In this document: piece by piece, positions 49,926 to 61,497 of the stretch
Layout: each line of letters starts with the position of its first letter
Numbering within the stretch: position 1 is the stretch's first letter
Assembly: GCA_030267565.1 (NCBI GenBank)
Contig: BRXU01000006.1
Span: forward strand, 5,134,001 to 5,198,000
DNA length: 64,000 nt
Reading direction: 5' to 3'
Origin: Pleodorina starrii
Taxonomy: Eukaryota > Chlorophyta > Chlorophyceae > Chlamydomonadales > Volvocaceae
Position numbers and translations under genes: made by a program
Notes under the pieces: model-generated
Seen by the model: the letters and a program-made list of their open reading frames with translations, nothing else
Told to the model about the DNA's origin: nothing
Databases searched by the model: none

Positions 49926-52890
49926 ATACTCGGCACAACAAGCGCGGCGGTTCTGGCACTGACCCCAAACAACCGCCCGCACCCCGGAAACTGTGACAGT
50001 GCGTGCCTTACCCCTGTGATGCGGAAATGGGTTCATCCAGGGCCGGCTCAGCGCTGCAACCTCCCGTGCAGCCGCTGCTCTCCACGCCCGCAGCACCCGT
50101 GCGTTCTGGAGTCTGCCGGCTGTTTTTCTAATGGGATACTCTGCACAACAAGCGCGGCGGTTCTGGCACTGACCGCAAACAACCGCCCGCACCCCGGAAA
50201 CTGTGACAGCGTGCGCCTTACCCCTGTGATGCGGAAATGGGTTCATCCAGGGCCGGCTCAGCGCTGCAACCTCCCGTGCAGCCGCTGCTCTCCACGCCCG
50301 CAGCACCCGTGCATTCCGGAGTCTGCCGGCTGTGTGTCTGATGGGATACTCGGCACAACAAGCGCAGCGGTTCTGGCACTGACCCCAAACAACCGCCCGC
50401 ACCCCGGAAACTGTGACAGTGCGTGCCTTACCCCTGTGATGCGGAAATGGGTGCACCCACGGCCGGCTCCGCGCTGCCCCCTCCTGTGCAGCCGCTGGTC
50501 TCCGTGCCCGCAGCGCCCGTCTGCTGGCGGGAATGAAGCGCCGTGCACCCCACGCTGCATGCGTGTAGAAAGACGGGCATGTGGGCGAGAAATCCGAGGG
50601 CTACCCTCAAATAAGCCATACAGTTGCAAGTGCCAGTCGGATGTACCGTGCGTTTCCGGAGTCTGCCGGCTGTGTGTCTGATGGGATACTCTGCACAACA
50701 AGCGCGGCGGTTCTGGCACTGACCGCAAACAACCGCCCGCACCCCGGAAACTGTGACAGCGTGCGCCTTACCCCTGTGATGCGGAAATGGCTGGGTGCAC
50801 CCACGGCCGGCTCAGCGCTGCAACCTCCCGTGCAGCCGCTGCTCTCCACTTCTGCAGCGCCAGTGCGTTCCGGAGTCTGCTGGCTGTGTGTCTGATGGGA
50901 TACTCTGCACAACAAGCGCGGCGGTTCTGGCACTGACCCCAAACAACCGCCCGCACCCCGGAAACTGTGACAGCGTGCGCCTTACTCCTGTGATGCGGAA
51001 ATGGGTGCACCCACGGCCGGCTCATCGCTGCAACCTCCCGTGCAGCTGCTGCTCTCCACGCCTGCAGCGCCAGTGCGTTCCGGAGTCTGTCGGCTGTGTG
51101 TCTAATGGGATACTCTGCACACAAAGCGTGGTGGTTCGCCAAACCACCACCCGTGTCCCGGAAACTGTGTCAGTGCACGCCGCCGTACCCCTGTGTTGCG
51201 GTACACCCAGGGCCGGCTCCGCGCCCCGTCGCCAGTTAACACTCCAGCCAAATCTCCGTTCAAATATACGCAGTTCATGACTGGATGGGATGGGAGTCGA
51301 CCGCCGACGAGCAACAACGAGGCGATGCTGTTGGTGCTCAACGTTAGTTGGGGCGCAGCTTAAGGCTCTCTGGGCCAACGTAAAGTCCACAAATACTGAA
51401 GCATAACAGAGTACTCTTACACGAAGCATCCGATGCGTACGGTTCAAACGTCTGTCTATGTGTCTGAGACAGCTTTCACCCGCTCGCCCCTAGTAGCGTT
51501 ATACATCCCAGCATCAAGACGTCAATAATACGCTCAACATTACGCATGCCTTTTGAGATGAAGCCGGTGAGCTGCCCTTTATTGGAAAAGTGTACACCAG
51601 GGCTGTGCCTGCACTACATATTCCTCGTACGTTATCCTGACCATAACCTATATTGATCTGTATAACTATATTTGCGGAAACAGGGTATGGCGAATATGCT
51701 GGCTTCTAAGAACCCCGTAAAGTCGGCGGGGAACTGAAGTTTACGGAAAAGTTGTACATGGAAAGTGATGGGCTTTGCCTGCGCTATGTATCTTTCATAC
51801 GTACTTCTGAGTATCTACAAAAATGCTATGTATTGAATACTTGCACAAACATGGTATGTGCTTTGGCTGGCTCCCCAAACTCCGTAAAATAGGCAAATTG
51901 AAGGTTACGGCGTCCAAACTGCACTTTACGGAGAAAAATACCATTACGGAGAAAATCCTTTCCCAGAGTGTGGGTGACACGGTGCCAAAGTACGCCACGT
52001 TTGGGGAGACGCTAAACAAGTGGATGAACAAATCGAAAGGCATCACGTACATGGGGCCTTTCCTGCAGGTCGCCATAGGCGCAAAGGTCATCCTCACCCG
52101 TAACCTCGACGTTGGCAAGGGAGCTGCAAATGGCAGCACAAGCACGGTTGTGGAACTAAACTACCATCGCACCAACTCCGACCACCTCCAATCTATCACC
52201 GTGCGGCTACACCACAACAACCACATCATTCGAGTCACACGCTCTCGGATTGCATCTATACACCTCGGCGGCACTTCTTTCTTTAAGGCGACCTTCCCCC
52301 TGGCCCTGGCATACGCCCTGACGGCACACCGAGCGCAGGGCGCAACAATCACCGGCCGATGTTTCGTCCACATGTCAGACGCCTTCACCCCCGGCTTGCT
52401 GTACGTCATGCTGTCAAGAGTCACAACCCGGGCAAATCTTAGCATCGTGGGCCAATTCCTTCCGCAACATATCATTCCCGTCAAACTACCCCCCGCACCT
52501 TCGTAGCCGCTACATCTTGCCGTCGTACAATGGGTGTGGTGTGTTCAATAATAGCGACCACGCTGGAACGCCTATGAATGCTAGTAATACTGGTTCGCCC
52601 GGCATAGCCCAAGCGTACATCATGGGTTTAAAGAGTACGTTTCGGGTTGCCCGGGACCCAGCCTGCTACGGTGGAGATCATTAGGTGCCAGGTGTGCATG
52701 CTAAGTGGGTACCACGCTCCGGCGGACTTCAGACCATGACCTAGCGTCCAACACGCATACGGCGTGTTCATGATGACCTTACAACATATATTCACGGCTT
52801 CCTTGCTTCTCTCTAGTATGCTCCGAACGTGCCGCAGGTGTGTGGGAATATTGCCGTCGGGCACAACTTTTTTGCGGCCAACTTGCGCAG
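49926..52890. repeat. 2,965-bp tandem duplication, unit 2
   Basis: Second copy of 46961-49925: satellite block 49926-51220, spacer 51221-51822, helicase 51823-52506, then flank. Apparently identical by eye. Confidence 0.9.
51823..52506 (+). CDS. Helitron-type PIF1 helicase C-terminal fragment, copy 2
   Basis: Identical in predicted protein to the copy at 48858-49541, 2,965 bp downstream. It has the same motifs and the same missing N-terminal half. Created by the tandem duplication, not by an independent insertion. Confidence 0.8.
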   Translation: MLCIEYLHKHGMCFGWLPKLRKIGKLKVTASKLHFTEKNTITEKILSQSVGDTVPKYATFGETLNKWMNKSKGITYMGPFLQVAIGAKVILTRNLDVGKGAANGSTSTVVELNYHRTNSDHLQSITVRLHHNNHIIRVTRSRIASIHLGGTSFFKATFPLALAYALTAHRAQGATITGRCFVHMSDAFTPGLLYVMLSRVTTRANLSIVGQFLPQHIIPVKLPPAPS

Positions 52891-53402
52891 CTTGGCACTG
52901 TTGTTCATCCTTGTCCTTCTGTTTCGGTGTGTGCTTTGTGTTGGACATGTACCCGATCACTTTCATGTGCACAGTGCCGTCACACGGGTCGTCAGGCCAC
53001 GTGTTACCCGCACCGCGCGTCTCGCTGGGAGAATTGCTTGAAATGAATAGAACGCAGCGACGCTCCAAGTCCAATTTGTGCTCGATTACGTTGGGAGTGG
53101 CCACTACGGCCGCGAGTTCTAGCAACTTCATCTGCTCGGTCTACCATGTTTCACACGTCCATTAACCTAGAACAGCCCACTTTGGCGCCCGTTGCAAGTT
53201 GCTTGCGATAATTGAACAGCTCCCTAAAGCCCGAGGATACACAGGGTGTGCTCTCATGCAGCTGACGGCCTCCTAGGATGTCCGCGCTAAATACGGGGCT
53301 GCGTGGGGTAGTCTTCAAATCCTTGCAGACAGACCTGCACATACGCTTGAGGTCGTTGGCGTACCGTCCGGCGTTCTTCTCCGTGACTTCAGCCTTTCGC
53401 AA
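52628..53402 (-). other. Unidentified minus-strand open stretches, mobile-element-like
   Basis: Two open stretches on the minus strand (53402-53151 and 53131-52628) have a codon composition and residue mix that look once-coding (for example SVCKDLKTTPRSP; HLRHVRSILERSKEAVNICC) but are separated by stops. No family recognised. The downstream half is also present in unit 1 (49663-49925). May be the decayed gene of the element whose end lies at 53561. Confidence 0.3.
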
Positions 53403-53560
53403 CCACCAGCAGTTCTTCTTTCAGATTTCTTCCCTGCATCTCCTTTCACAGCTCTCCTTGGTACCAGTCCATGCGTTGCGAGCACTGCTGACTGTACTGC
53501 GGCCGCTGTCCCCACTATATATGACAATATGCGCATGTGTCAGCGCACCCGGTTCTTTTT

Positions 53561-53725
53561 TACTCATACGAGGTTGGGTTCCAATAATAAATTTACCGTG
53601 CAATAAAGAATGTAATCTTTTACTTCTGCAGAATTTCCGTTGGCCGAAAGTCTGCACTTGTCCAATTACCCAGAACCCAGAACCCAGAACCCAGAACCCA
53701 GAACCCAGACACGGACATGCGGGAA
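53561..53725 (+). mobile_element. Left-end sequence of a putative composite element
   Basis: From TACTCAT (53561) through GTTGGGTTCC, CAATAAAGAATGTAATC and ACGGACATG it matches 15750-15912 at most positions. It contains an expanded CCCAGAA repeat and directly precedes the first 4,480-bp unit. Confidence 0.6.
53669..53709. repeat. CCCAGAA tandem repeat
   Basis: About six copies of the 7-mer. The matching site near 15861 has only one or two. Confidence 0.9.
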
Positions 53726-56700
53726 ATAGCGTGTTTTAGGGTTAGGAAACTGGATTTTGGAATCTTGGGGGCTGGGCGGGGGTGGCTGGGAGTCCTGATT
53801 CCTATATCCGAGCGGTAGGGCGGTTCGGCGTTAATGGGGCTGCACGGCTTGCCGCTTGCAGTTCGTTGGATCATTTGTATATGGCATGCCATAGCGAATG
53901 GGGCGCGCGCACGACCGCCCGGGACGACCAGCAGGCATTGTGCATCAGGAGGTGTGTGCTTTGCCTGGTGAATGACGTTTCAATGATGCGGTTTGAATGA
54001 GCAATGCCTGGAGGGCTTGTTATGATGGGTTGCATGTTGGTGAGGTTGACGCTGTGAGGCCAATTTGTCAGGAGCAGGTTTGAACATTGTTCAAGCCTGT
54101 GTTATTTCCCGGCGTTACTGTTGTGCTGCACGTGCCTGAGGTTCTGTTGTGGCCGGAGCGTTGCTGGCGGTGCGGAGCTTACAATGAATGGAGCAGCCTA
54201 CGCCGTGGGTTATGTATTTAAAAGAGGTGGCGGTGTAGGTTATGTTTCATGTGTCGTCTGGCCGTTTTCGTGGCATGCCGTGTTGATTTCTCTTGATTGC
54301 GTGCAGGGCCCATGTGGGCGTATGGCGGGCGGGCTTTGTTGCTGGGATAGTGCATGGCTTTCCTGCATGGTGTATGTGTTAGTGTTATTTGTTAACATTA
54401 AGGATTTGACTCAGTGTGCGACGCATCGACCAGTCTTTTTGACTAGTTACTTTCGACGACGGGACCCGCGAGATGGCTGCTTCAGCCGCTGTGCGTCGCA
54501 GGGACACGTGGGGTGTCGCTTATGGGCGCCGTGTTGAGGACAAGCCGGATTCGGGATTCCTGCGGATTTGCGGTGTTTCGGCGCCGGTGCGTTCGCTGCC
54601 TGGCATGGTCCTGGGGTGCCTTTGAAACTTCGACGTGTTGCTGTTTGACTATGTCAGCACTCTCATGAACTTAATGTGTCCCGTTTTGGCCCGCATTTCC
54701 TCATTCTTCCTCAGGAGTTAGCTGAGGTGGCGGCCGCGACGGACACTTTGGCCAACGGCTTTCTGGACGACAGCTGGGCTTACGAGTTGTCTCTGTTGAC
54801 CGCGATACCGACTGCCACCGTGTACAACGTTTCATCCGCCGCTCATAACTGTGCCTTGCTGGCGTTGTGTTTGGGCGTGTACCGCAATGGCTTGGGCCGT
54901 GGAGACAGGGGCCGAGCTGCCCTCAAGGTGCGTTGTTGTTGCTGGCCACGTGAAAGCGCGCTTTGCCTGGACTGGTTTTTGGAGCTTTGTGTGACATGTC
55001 GTTTACGTTCTCTTTCCTTGGCGTTTTCGTTGCAGCCGATGTTGGAGTCTGCCGTCCGGGACCATGGCGTGGCGATGCGCCAGGCGTGCCTTCCGGTTGT
55101 GGAGGATCTCTATGATGCGGAGTTGGCCCGTCCCGAGTTGTTTCAGGACCCGGAGGTTTTGACGGTGCTTAAGGAAGCACTGTTGCAGCTGACTGGCCGT
55201 GCCGCCAATGCCGCGGGGGAGTCAACGTCGGATTTCTTGGCTCCTGACGCGCCCAAGATGTGGCTTGACCGGGTGTGCGGGCTGGCTCTTGATGTGGTGG
55301 TGCTGGAGTCCCCCGTGATAGACCCGTTCGATGTCGTGCCGCCGTCGTGGCCTGGCATCCGCGGGCGGTTATTGCTGTCGTCTACGTCCAAGAAGGCTTT
55401 GATTGAGGCACGCGAGGCGGCCCGACCGCCGGATGTTATGCCGCAGCCAGTGATTCTGGATGCTGCCCGGACCGTGGTGCTGATGTGCACGGCAAGCCAC
55501 TTCGGGCTGGTGACGCTGGGTGGGGCCGTCCTTGAGCTCGTGTATGACGTCGGCCTGCAGGGCGAGGACCTTCTAAGGCTGCCCCTCGTGAGCGTCAGGC
55601 TGCTGGCTGGCCAGGGCGACGGTGAGTGCAAGGCATCCAGGCGCTGTATGCTGTTTGCAAACGGGAGCCGTGGTCCCATGTCTGTCTTTTAGAATTTGCG
55701 GTATGCCATGCGTAATGTTCGTCGTTCGTTGTACTGCAGGGCGTACCACGTCACGTGCAAGCCCGCCAGGCAGCCCAGAGCGCGGTTTTGCAGCGGCGCC
55801 GCTGGGAACGATGTCAGGGAGCTTGCGTGGTGGCTCCCCGTCGGCGGCACGGGTGCCTGTTGCACGGCCGCCGTTGCCAACGCCTGCCAGCATTGCTGCC
55901 GTCGACAATGCTTTGGGTAAGTTTGGGGCCGTTGACATAGCCACCGGAAGGGTGCCAACAGTAGATTACGGTTGCTTTATGGCAATGTTGTGTATGCAGG
56001 CGAGTACGCCGCGGTGAACAGGATGATGCGGGCGTACGTGGACAGCTCGGCACGTGCATCCGGTGCAGCAAGTCGTCAGAAGGACATGAACGCGGCCGAT
56101 AGCTCGGCCGGTGCGCACGACAGCAGAGGTGAGGTGTTTGATTGCCCACCGCGGGACAGTGTCTTGTTGAGGTTTGGCTTGTTGTTCGCGAGTTGTAAGC
56201 CACTTGAATGGTGGGTTGCAGGTGCGTCGACAGCCTCCCCAGTGTCTGGCACGGGCTTGGGTCCGCGTACGACGGTGCCCGTTACCCCAGGCAAAGCGCC
56301 GAGTAGCTCGAGTGAGTCTTTCGGCTTTTACGTACTGCTGGGTGGTATCATTTCTTTTTGTCCAATACGTATAATTTTTGGATGCCGTGCAGGGCATGCC
56401 GGGGCCCCAGCATCAGTTTCACCACCGGCCGGCAAGCCCGGTGTGGTGGAGCCGTCGTCCATGCACGGTGCTGCTGGATCGCCGCAGGGCGCGAAGGGAA
56501 AGCGGACCCAAGCGCCCGGGCCCGAGCCCTCGTCGAGCCCAGCCATCCCGCAGCACAAGGCCGCACGGACTGCTCAGGGCTCGGTCCCATCAGGTGGGCG
56601 TGCAGCACGGCGTGAGCAGCACATGATTATTTCGGCCGATTGTTCTGTTTGTGCGGTTGTCAGCAGAGAAGTTAAACTTGATGATGCCAGGGTTCGTTAA

Positions 56701-58205
56701 GGTGTGTTTGTGGTGGGGGAGGTGCAAACGGCTTTGATGATGTGTCGCAGGTGCGCCGAGCGCCTCCCCGGTCGTTGGCACTGGCCTGGGACCACGGACG
56801 ACGGTGCCCTGTACGCCTGCCAATGTGCCCAGCACTTCGGGTGAGTCGCTGGGTCGACTCGGTTTGCAGTCTGTCTTTCAGTGCTTATGTTGATCTGTTA
56901 TATTTTCAATGCAGGGCCCGGCGTGACCCCGGCTGCAGCCTCGGCAGCGACCGGCAAGCCCGGCGTGGCGGAGCAGCGTTCAAATGTTGGTGCAACTGGA
57001 GTGCCCCACGGCGCAAGTGGGAAGCGGTCCCCGGCGAGTGGGCCGCAGGCTTCCTCGGCCCAACCAAGCTTGCAGCACAAGGTTGCACGAGTGGCTGAAG
57101 GCACGGTCCCGGCAGGTCAGTATGTCGTGCGTATAGCTGGAAATCGTTTGGCGTACGTGGAAGTACGCCGCTTTGCTAATGATTGGTTGCACGCTATGTG
57201 TGCAGGATCATGTGACGGTCTTACGAAGGAAGCGGCTCGTATCGTACGCAAGCCGGTCGGGCGGTTCGTCGGGGAAGAACTCATGTCCAATCAGCCCGGT
57301 GAGAATTATTGCCTGTTGGCCGGCAGCTTAGTGGCCTTTTTGTTTGTCAATCTGTGCTTTTCTGACTGCCGGGTTGGTTGCAGTGGTCTCCATGGCGGCG
57401 CCACTTCGAGCATTGGGACCGGATGGAGGCAGTGCCAAGTTGCAAGGTCCGGGGCGCGGTGCTGCCGCCAAGTTTACTGATGGTGAACCGGCCGCGCAGG
57501 CGGTTGCCACGGGCCGAAAAGGTGCGTTGTGCATTGCCGTCGAGTTGCCCACGTGTCGTGTGCATTTGTGTGGCTTGGCGTTGCGAACGCAGTACGATTT
57601 TGAGCAATTTTGTGCAATTCTGTATAGGAGCTCATCCGGTGCCCGGAAGCACTGCCGCGGTCCCAACTGCGGCGGGAGCGAAGAAGGTTGTACGGCAGGA
57701 GGCGGCGGCGGTGCAAGAGGCCATGGAGGATGACGATGCTGATCTCGAGGATGCTGCGGGTCTGGACGGTAAGCCTGAGCGGGGTCGCCGTGATGCTGGC
57801 TGTCAGTTTGTGGAATGTATTCGTTACGTGCGTTTTGCCCAAAGGAGCTGTTTTGTTTAGGGCCTGAAGATGCCGATTGGCGGGGAATTACTTTGAGAGA
57901 TCATAACATCCCTGTTTGCTCCCTTGGGTGAATGGATGCAACTGCAGGTGAGGGTGTGCCGTTTGTACCCGGCAGTCAGCAGTCTGTGGAGTTTGTGCTG
58001 GAAGTCCAGGGCTGTGCTGGCCCTCGCCCTGCCAATCCTGTGCTGCGCCTAGACGACAGCAGCTCAAGTGATTCGGATGATGCAGGTAGGTAGTGGGTAT
58101 ATCAAGCCGTGCTACGGAGGGATAAGGCGGGCGGAGGGGACATGTTCGGCGGGGTTGCGTGTAGCATGCAAGGTAATGTAGCAGTCGCAGTTCTTGAAGG
58201 TGGTA
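53726..58205. repeat. 4,480-bp tandem duplication, unit 1
   Basis: Starts at AATAGCGTGTTTTAGGG and repeats from 58206. In about 3.18 kb of overlap I noticed a single base difference (A at 55259, T at 59739). The first about 750 bp upstream of the gene start show nothing recognisable and may hold its promoter. Confidence 0.92.
54473..58085 (+). CDS. Unknown modular multi-exon protein, copy 1 (3' end lost)
   Basis: Not recognised. Phased exons: 54473-54586, 54715-54927, 55036-55621, 55740-55916, 56000-56128, 56222-56311, 56393-56593, 56751-56840, 56915-57115, 57206-57298, 57384-57521, 57628-57768, 57948-58085, about 770 codons with no stop reached. The start ATG at 54473 gives MAASAAVRRRDTWGVAYGRR. 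The first three exons encode a helical part (about 300 residues: YELSLLTAIPTATVYN, ACLPVVEDLYDAELARPE). From exon 3 on every junction is phase 1, and the rest is Ser/Pro/Gly/Ala-rich, ending in acidic DDSSSSDSDD. Exons 6-7 and 8-9 are a duplicated pair of identical lengths (90 and 201 nt). After 58085 the donor leads into the unit boundary at 58205, so the 3' exons are missing. May be a transposon-borne gene or a captured host gene. Confidence 0.6.
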
Positions 58206-61200
58206 ATAGCGTGTTTTAGGGTTAGGAAACTGGATTTTGGAATCTTGGGGGCTGGGCGGGGGTGGCTGGGAGTCCTGATTCCTATATCCGAGCGGTAGGG
58301 CGGTTCGGCGTTAATGGGGCTGCACGGCTTGCCGCTTGCAGTTCGTTGGATCATTTGTATATGGCATGCCATAGCGAATGGGGCGCGCGCACGACCGCCC
58401 GGGACGACCAGCAGGCATTGTGCATCAGGAGGTGTGTGCTTTGCCTGGTGAATGACGTTTCAATGATGCGGTTTGAATGAGCAATGCCTGGAGGGCTTGT
58501 TATGATGGGTTGCATGTTGGTGAGGTTGACGCTGTGAGGCCAATTTGTCAGGAGCAGGTTTGAACATTGTTCAAGCCTGTGTTATTTCCCGGCGTTACTG
58601 TTGTGCTGCACGTGCCTGAGGTTCTGTTGTGGCCGGAGCGTTGCTGGCGGTGCGGAGCTTACAATGAATGGAGCAGCCTACGCCGTGGGTTATGTATTTA
58701 AAAGAGGTGGCGGTGTAGGTTATGTTTCATGTGTCGTCTGGCCGTTTTCGTGGCATGCCGTGTTGATTTCTCTTGATTGCGTGCAGGGCCCATGTGGGCG
58801 TATGGCGGGCGGGCTTTGTTGCTGGGATAGTGCATGGCTTTCCTGCATGGTGTATGTGTTAGTGTTATTTGTTAACATTAAGGATTTGACTCAGTGTGCG
58901 ACGCATCGACCAGTCTTTTTGACTAGTTACTTTCGACGACGGGACCCGCGAGATGGCTGCTTCAGCCGCTGTGCGTCGCAGGGACACGTGGGGTGTCGCT
59001 TATGGGCGCCGTGTTGAGGACAAGCCGGATTCGGGATTCCTGCGGATTTGCGGTGTTTCGGCGCCGGTGCGTTCGCTGCCTGGCATGGTCCTGGGGTGCC
59101 TTTGAAACTTCGACGTGTTGCTGTTTGACTATGTCAGCACTCTCATGAACTTAATGTGTCCCGTTTTGGCCCGCATTTCCTCATTCTTCCTCAGGAGTTA
59201 GCTGAGGTGGCGGCCGCGACGGACACTTTGGCCAACGGCTTTCTGGACGACAGCTGGGCTTACGAGTTGTCTCTGTTGACCGCGATACCGACTGCCACCG
59301 TGTACAACGTTTCATCCGCCGCTCATAACTGTGCCTTGCTGGCGTTGTGTTTGGGCGTGTACCGCAATGGCTTGGGCCGTGGAGACAGGGGCCGAGCTGC
59401 CCTCAAGGTGCGTTGTTGTTGCTGGCCACGTGAAAGCGCGCTTTGCCTGGACTGGTTTTTGGAGCTTTGTGTGACATGTCGTTTACGTTCTCTTTCCTTG
59501 GCGTTTTCGTTGCAGCCGATGTTGGAGTCTGCCGTCCGGGACCATGGCGTGGCGATGCGCCAGGCGTGCCTTCCGGTTGTGGAGGATCTCTATGATGCGG
59601 AGTTGGCCCGTCCCGAGTTGTTTCAGGACCCGGAGGTTTTGACGGTGCTTAAGGAAGCACTGTTGCAGCTGACTGGCCGTGCCGCCAATGCCGCGGGGGA
59701 GTCAACGTCGGATTTCTTGGCTCCTGACGCGCCCAAGTTGTGGCTTGACCGGGTGTGCGGGCTGGCTCTTGATGTGGTGGTGCTGGAGTCCCCCGTGATA
59801 GACCCGTTCGATGTCGTGCCGCCGTCGTGGCCTGGCATCCGCGGGCGGTTATTGCTGTCGTCTACGTCCAAGAAGGCTTTGATTGAGGCACGCGAGGCGG
59901 CCCGACCGCCGGATGTTATGCCGCAGCCAGTGATTCTGGATGCTGCCCGGACCGTGGTGCTGATGTGCACGGCAAGCCACTTCGGGCTGGTGACGCTGGG
60001 TGGGGCCGTCCTTGAGCTCGTGTATGACGTCGGCCTGCAGGGCGAGGACCTTCTAAGGCTGCCCCTCGTGAGCGTCAGGCTGCTGGCTGGCCAGGGCGAC
60101 GGTGAGTGCAAGGCATCCAGGCGCTGTATGCTGTTTGCAAACGGGAGCCGTGGTCCCATGTCTGTCTTTTAGAATTTGCGGTATGCCATGCGTAATGTTC
60201 GTCGTTCGTTGTACTGCAGGGCGTACCACGTCACGTGCAAGCCCGCCAGGCAGCCCAGAGCGCGGTTTTGCAGCGGCGCCGCTGGGAACGATGTCAGGGA
60301 GCTTGCGTGGTGGCTCCCCGTCGGCGGCACGGGTGCCTGTTGCACGGCCGCCGTTGCCAACGCCTGCCAGCATTGCTGCCGTCGACAATGCTTTGGGTAA
60401 GTTTGGGGCCGTTGACATAGCCACCGGAAGGGTGCCAACAGTAGATTACGGTTGCTTTATGGCAATGTTGTGTATGCAGGCGAGTACGCCGCGGTGAACA
60501 GGATGATGCGGGCGTACGTGGACAGCTCGGCACGTGCATCCGGTGCAGCAAGTCGTCAGAAGGACATGAACGCGGCCGATAGCTCGGCCGGTGCGCACGA
60601 CAGCAGAGGTGAGGTGTTTGATTGCCCACCGCGGGACAGTGTCTTGTTGAGGTTTGGCTTGTTGTTCGCGAGTTGTAAGCCACTTGAATGGTGGGTTGCA
60701 GGTGCGTCGACAGCCTCCCCAGTGTCTGGCACGGGCTTGGGTCCGCGTACGACGGTGCCCGTTACCCCAGGCAAAGCGCCGAGTAGCTCGAGTGAGTCTT
60801 TCGGCTTTTACGTACTGCTGGGTGGTATCATTTCTTTTTGTCCAATACGTATAATTTTTGGATGCCGTGCAGGGCATGCCGGGGCCCCAGCATCAGTTTC
60901 ACCACCGGCCGGCAAGCCCGGTGTGGTGGAGCCGTCGTCCATGCACGGTGCTGCTGGATCGCCGCAGGGCGCGAAGGGAAAGCGGACCCAAGCGCCCGGG
61001 CCCGAGCCCTCGTCGAGCCCAGCCATCCCGCAGCACAAGGCCGCACGGACTGCTCAGGGCTCGGTCCCATCAGGTGGGCGTGCAGCACGGCGTGAGCAGC
61101 ACATGATTATTTCGGCCGATTGTTCTGTTTGTGCGGTTGTCAGCAGAGAAGTTAAACTTGATGATGCCAGGGTTCGTTAAGGTGTGTTTGTGGTGGGGGA

Positions 61201-61390
61201 GGTGCAAACGGCTTTGATGATGTGTCGCAGGTGCGCCGAGCGCCTCCCCGGTCGTTGGCACTGGCCTGGGACCACGGACGACGGTGCCCTGTACGCCTGC
61301 CAATGTGCCCAGCACTTCGGGTGAGTCGCTGGGTCGACTCGGTTTGCAGTCTGTCTTTCAGTGCTTATGTTGATCTGTTATATTTTCAAT
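58206..61390. repeat. 4,480-bp tandem duplication, unit 2 (truncated)
   Basis: Matches 53726-56910 and stops at TATTTTCAAT, exactly where the CCTACAGGGCGGGG hairpin begins. The remaining about 1.3 kb of the unit is absent. Confidence 0.92.
58953..61320 (+). pseudogene. Unknown modular protein, copy 2 (truncated after exon 8)
   Basis: Same gene as at 54473, shifted by 4,480 bp. Exons 58953-59066, 59195-59407, 59516-60101, 60220-60396, 60480-60608, 60702-60791, 60873-61073 and 61231-61320 are intact (about 533 codons). The protein differs only by Met to Leu in exon 3. The acceptor of exon 9 is replaced by the hairpin element, so the gene cannot make the copy-1 product; the hairpin itself offers a CTACAG acceptor. 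Confidence 0.6.
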
Positions 61391-61442
61391 CCTACAGGGC
61401 GGGGCCCCCCTGGGCGCTTCGCGCTGGGGCCCCGCCCAAAAA
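61387..61442 (+). mobile_element. GC hairpin element end (copy 2)
   Basis: A 56-bp block identical to 15915-15970. The arms GGGCGGGGCCCC (61397-61408) and GGGGCCCCGCCC (61426-61437) pair perfectly, and an A run follows. It sits at the breakpoint of the second 4,480-bp unit. Confidence 0.75.
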
Positions 61443-61497
61443 AGGAAAGGTGTGTTTTTTACGGTTGGTACACGCACGCACGCTCCGTCGCTTGCAG

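Noticed and set aside
53669..53709. Telomere repeat
   Set aside because: The unit is CCCAGAA, not the Chlamydomonas telomere TTTTAGGG or its complement, and it is short and internal.
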